Assembly: GCA_002343825.1 (NCBI GenBank)
Contig: DDSL01000041.1
Span: forward strand, 4,859-22,488
Direction of reading: 5' to 3'
Source: Chthonomonas sp. UBA2391
GTDB taxonomy: Bacteria; Armatimonadota; Fimbriimonadia; Fimbriimonadales; Fimbriimonadaceae
DNA length: 17,630 nucleotides
Under the pieces are notes generated by a model. The model saw nothing but the letters and a program-made list of their open reading frames with translations. It ran no database searches and was not told the origin of the DNA. Each line of letters opens with the position of its first letter. The first letter of the stretch is position 1. Position numbers and translations under genes: made by a program. Positions 15,873-17,630 of the stretch are shown here, piece after piece.

Positions 15873-16670
15873 ATGAGGATCCCTTCACAATCTGGTCTGC
15901 TCTTGCGCAACTCCACGATCGGCCGAGGTCTGATCCTCGTCCTGGGTCTGTTTGCGCTCATTGGGTCGTCCGCGGCCCAGCAGCGAGACCTCGCCCTAGA
16001 AAGGATCGTCAGCGGAGTCAAGCCCGGGGTCGCGGTGGTGGTGCGACAACAGCCGAGCGGGGCCGAGATCGTCGATGTGACCATGCTCGACGCCACCTAT
16101 CCAGCGAACCTCTTGCGGCAACAGTGCGACCAACTCGCCCGCCTGGCCGGGGTGCCGATGCTGGGTGCCCAGTTTTGGGACAGCGCCCCCGGCGACGACC
16201 GATTCAGTTTCCAGAAAGCTCGCTTCGGGACCGACAACCTCATCGATCGAGAGACCGGGCAACTGTGGCTGGACCCGATTCTCAAGGCCTTTGCCGGAAT
16301 ACCCGCCCCTCACACCATCGAGAGCCTCCTCATCACCTTCGAAGGCTTCACCGCCAATCAGCAGACCATCCGCACCTATCTCGACGACCATGTGGCCGTG
16401 CTCGGGACGGCCGTCCTGGCCCCGGCCCCAGCGGTGGAATACCGGGTTCGACTGCTCACCCAAGACCAATCCAAGATCACCGTTCCGAAGGTCCACACCC
16501 CCGAAAACGTGAAGAAACCGAATCCGGAGCAAGCTCGCCGAACGAACTCCGTTCTTCCTGCGGTCTTGTATTTGGCCATTGGGTTGTTGGGGGCAGGGTG
16601 CTTGGTATACTTCGGCTTCCTCGCGGTGGGCAAGCCCTCCGCAAAACGACCCCGGGAAGGTTCGAAGTAA
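15873..16670 (+). CDS. Unrecognised exported protein with C-terminal membrane anchor, upstream of pilT
   Basis: I do not recognise the family. From the ATG at 15873 (GGTGA four bases upstream) it has 265 residues; a TTG at 15846 and an ATG at 15852 in the same frame are alternatives. Residues 1-35 look like a signal peptide: basic Arg12 and Arg18, a hydrophobic core GLILVLGLFALIG, and cleavage after SSAA. The mature part (36-227) is an alpha/beta-looking domain of about 190 residues with a single internal QQCDQL cysteine and FWDSAPGDDRF and TIESLLITFEGF segments. A basic, proline-containing linker follows (PKVHTPENVKKPNPEQARR). A single membrane helix lies at about 228-252, and then a short basic cytoplasmic tail. 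The topology suggests an extracytoplasmic domain held in the inner membrane. It ends 13 bases before pilT, so it is probably in the pilT operon. A role in type IV pilus function is only inferred from that. Confidence 0.8.
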   Translation: MRIPSQSGLLLRNSTIGRGLILVLGLFALIGSSAAQQRDLALERIVSGVKPGVAVVVRQQPSGAEIVDVTMLDATYPANLLRQQCDQLARLAGVPMLGAQFWDSAPGDDRFSFQKARFGTDNLIDRETGQLWLDPILKAFAGIPAPHTIESLLITFEGFTANQQTIRTYLDDHVAVLGTAVLAPAPAVEYRVRLLTQDQSKITVPKVHTPENVKKPNPEQARRTNSVLPAVLYLAIGLLGAGCLVYFGFLAVGKPSAKRPREGSK

Positions 16671-16683
16671 GGTTCTTGTACAC

Positions 16684-17630
16684 ATGATTGATGCCGGCTC
16701 TATCACGCTTGACCAACTGATCACTATCGGTTTTGAGAACAGTGCGTCTGACGTCTTTATCAAGGCGAATCAGGTACCGATGATGAAGCAGTTCAGCGTC
16801 GTGCGACCCCTCCCCGGAGAATGGCCGGTCATCGACGACCAGACCGCAGAACGGCTCGTGCGCTCCAAGATGAGCGACCGGATGATCCGAATTTTCGACG
16901 AAACCTCGGAGATGGACCTAGCCTTCCAGGTTGGGGAGATGTGCCGGGTGCGGATGAACTGTTACCGGCAGCGCGGCGGGGCCGCCACGGTCATGCGCTT
17001 GATCCCGCTGACCATTCGAACCCTCGAGCAACTGGGCCTACCCCCGGTGCTGGGCGAAGTCACGAAGCACCGCCAAGGACTGGTCCTCGTCACCGGTCCG
17101 ACCGGATCGGGGAAGACCACGACCCTGGCCGCCCTGATCGACATAATTAACCAAAACCGGCCCTGCCACATCGTCACGGTCGAAGACCCGCTCGAAATCG
17201 TTCACAAGGACAAGTCGGCTTATGTGAGCCAGCGAGAAGTCGGGATCGACACCGAAGACTTTCAGCCCGCCCTGCGCGCCGTCGTCCGCGAAGCCCCGGA
17301 CGTCATCCTGATCGGTGAAATGCGCGACGTGACCACCATGAACGTCGCCATGCAGGCCGGTGAAACGGGGCACCTCGTTTTCTCCACGGTTCACACCTCC
17401 AGCGCGTATGAGACCCTCGACCGGATCATCAACATGTTTCCGCCGCACGAGAAGAACCACCTCTGCTTGCGCCTTGCCAACTCACTGAAGGCGATCGTCG
17501 CCCAAAAGCTGGTTCCGCGATGCGACGGCCCCGGACGGGTAGTTGCGAATGAGATCCTGATCTGTACCCCGACCGTCAGCAAGGCCATCGAAGATGGGCA
17601 CTTTGGCGACCTCTATCACATGATGAACGA
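16684..17630 (+). CDS. pilT: Type IV pilus retraction-type ATPase PilT (partial, runs off the window)
   Basis: PilT-family ATPases are cytoplasmic hexamers that power depolymerisation of type IV pili, giving twitching motility and DNA uptake. The first 315 residues are in the window and the frame is still open at the end. Visible are an N-terminal PAS-like region with ENSASDVFIKANQVP, Walker A GPTGSGKTTT (138-147), the Asp box VTVEDPLEIVH, QREVG, Walker B region VILIGEMRD with Glu212, and the His box GETGHLVFSTVHTSSA, then LVPR. GEMRD and the 'His box' favour PilT over PilB. The segment that in classical PilT reads AIRNLIRE is TVSKAIED here (297-304). The ATG at 16684 has TAAGG about 11 bases upstream. 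The unknown anchored protein lies 13 bases before it. No other pilus gene is visible. Confidence 0.93.
   Translation, partial: MIDAGSITLDQLITIGFENSASDVFIKANQVPMMKQFSVVRPLPGEWPVIDDQTAERLVRSKMSDRMIRIFDETSEMDLAFQVGEMCRVRMNCYRQRGGAATVMRLIPLTIRTLEQLGLPPVLGEVTKHRQGLVLVTGPTGSGKTTTLAALIDIINQNRPCHIVTVEDPLEIVHKDKSAYVSQREVGIDTEDFQPALRAVVREAPDVILIGEMRDVTTMNVAMQAGETGHLVFSTVHTSSAYETLDRIINMFPPHEKNHLCLRLANSLKAIVAQKLVPRCDGPGRVVANEILICTPTVSKAIEDGHFGDLYHMMN

Noticed and set aside
15996..16763. Minus-strand open frame of 255 codons opposite the unknown gene and the start of pilT
   Set aside because: The plus-strand frame has a signal peptide, membrane anchor and operon spacing. The minus frame shows no domain or plausible start context.

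Overview
This is a compact, GC-rich (by eye near 60%) stretch of bacterial chromosome. It holds 15 protein-coding genes, no RNA gene, no mobile element, no CRISPR array, and no gene-free stretch longer than about 165 bases. Several features suggest a diderm (outer-membrane) bacterium: a PagL-like outer-membrane barrel with a C-terminal Phe, an exported parvulin foldase, a type IV pilus ATPase and a FliL homologue. Gene order and protein style would fit Armatimonadota (Fimbriimonadia-like). That is a guess from pattern, not something the sequence proves.

Layout. (1) 35-2378, minus: der (ribosome-assembly GTPase), then an exported peptidyl-prolyl isomerase. (2) 2420-4051, plus: a PagL-like outer-membrane protein whose stop codon abuts the start of tgt (queuosine tRNA modification). 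(3) 4039-5062, minus: a pterin-4a-carbinolamine dehydratase, then a LuxR-HTH/PAS regulator whose 3' end overlaps tgt tail to tail. (4) 5139-8684, plus: mfd, transcription-repair coupling factor. (5) 8768-9855, minus: a fliL homologue, then dps. (6) 10020-15243, plus: MoxR ATPase, DUF58 protein, TgpA-like transglutaminase and holA (DNA polymerase III delta), all overlapping by 4 to 35 bases and so almost certainly one operon. (7) 15244-15747, minus: greA, with its stop codon directly touching that of holA. (8) 15873-17630, plus: an unrecognised exported, membrane-anchored protein and a pilT-type ATPase cut by the window end.

Most of this is housekeeping: ribosome assembly, tRNA modification, transcription elongation and repair, replication and iron/DNA protection. 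The parts worth a second look are deviations inside known families. Tgt lacks all three zinc-ligand cysteines. The PagL-like protein lacks the catalytic Glu. A regulator carries its HTH before its PAS domain. FliL stands alone and has a charged low-complexity insert. PilT has lost its AIRNLIRE motif. An unknown protein is co-transcribed with pilT, and the greA/unknown-gene promoters interlock. I found no convincing wholly new multi-gene system such as a defence island or biosynthetic cluster.
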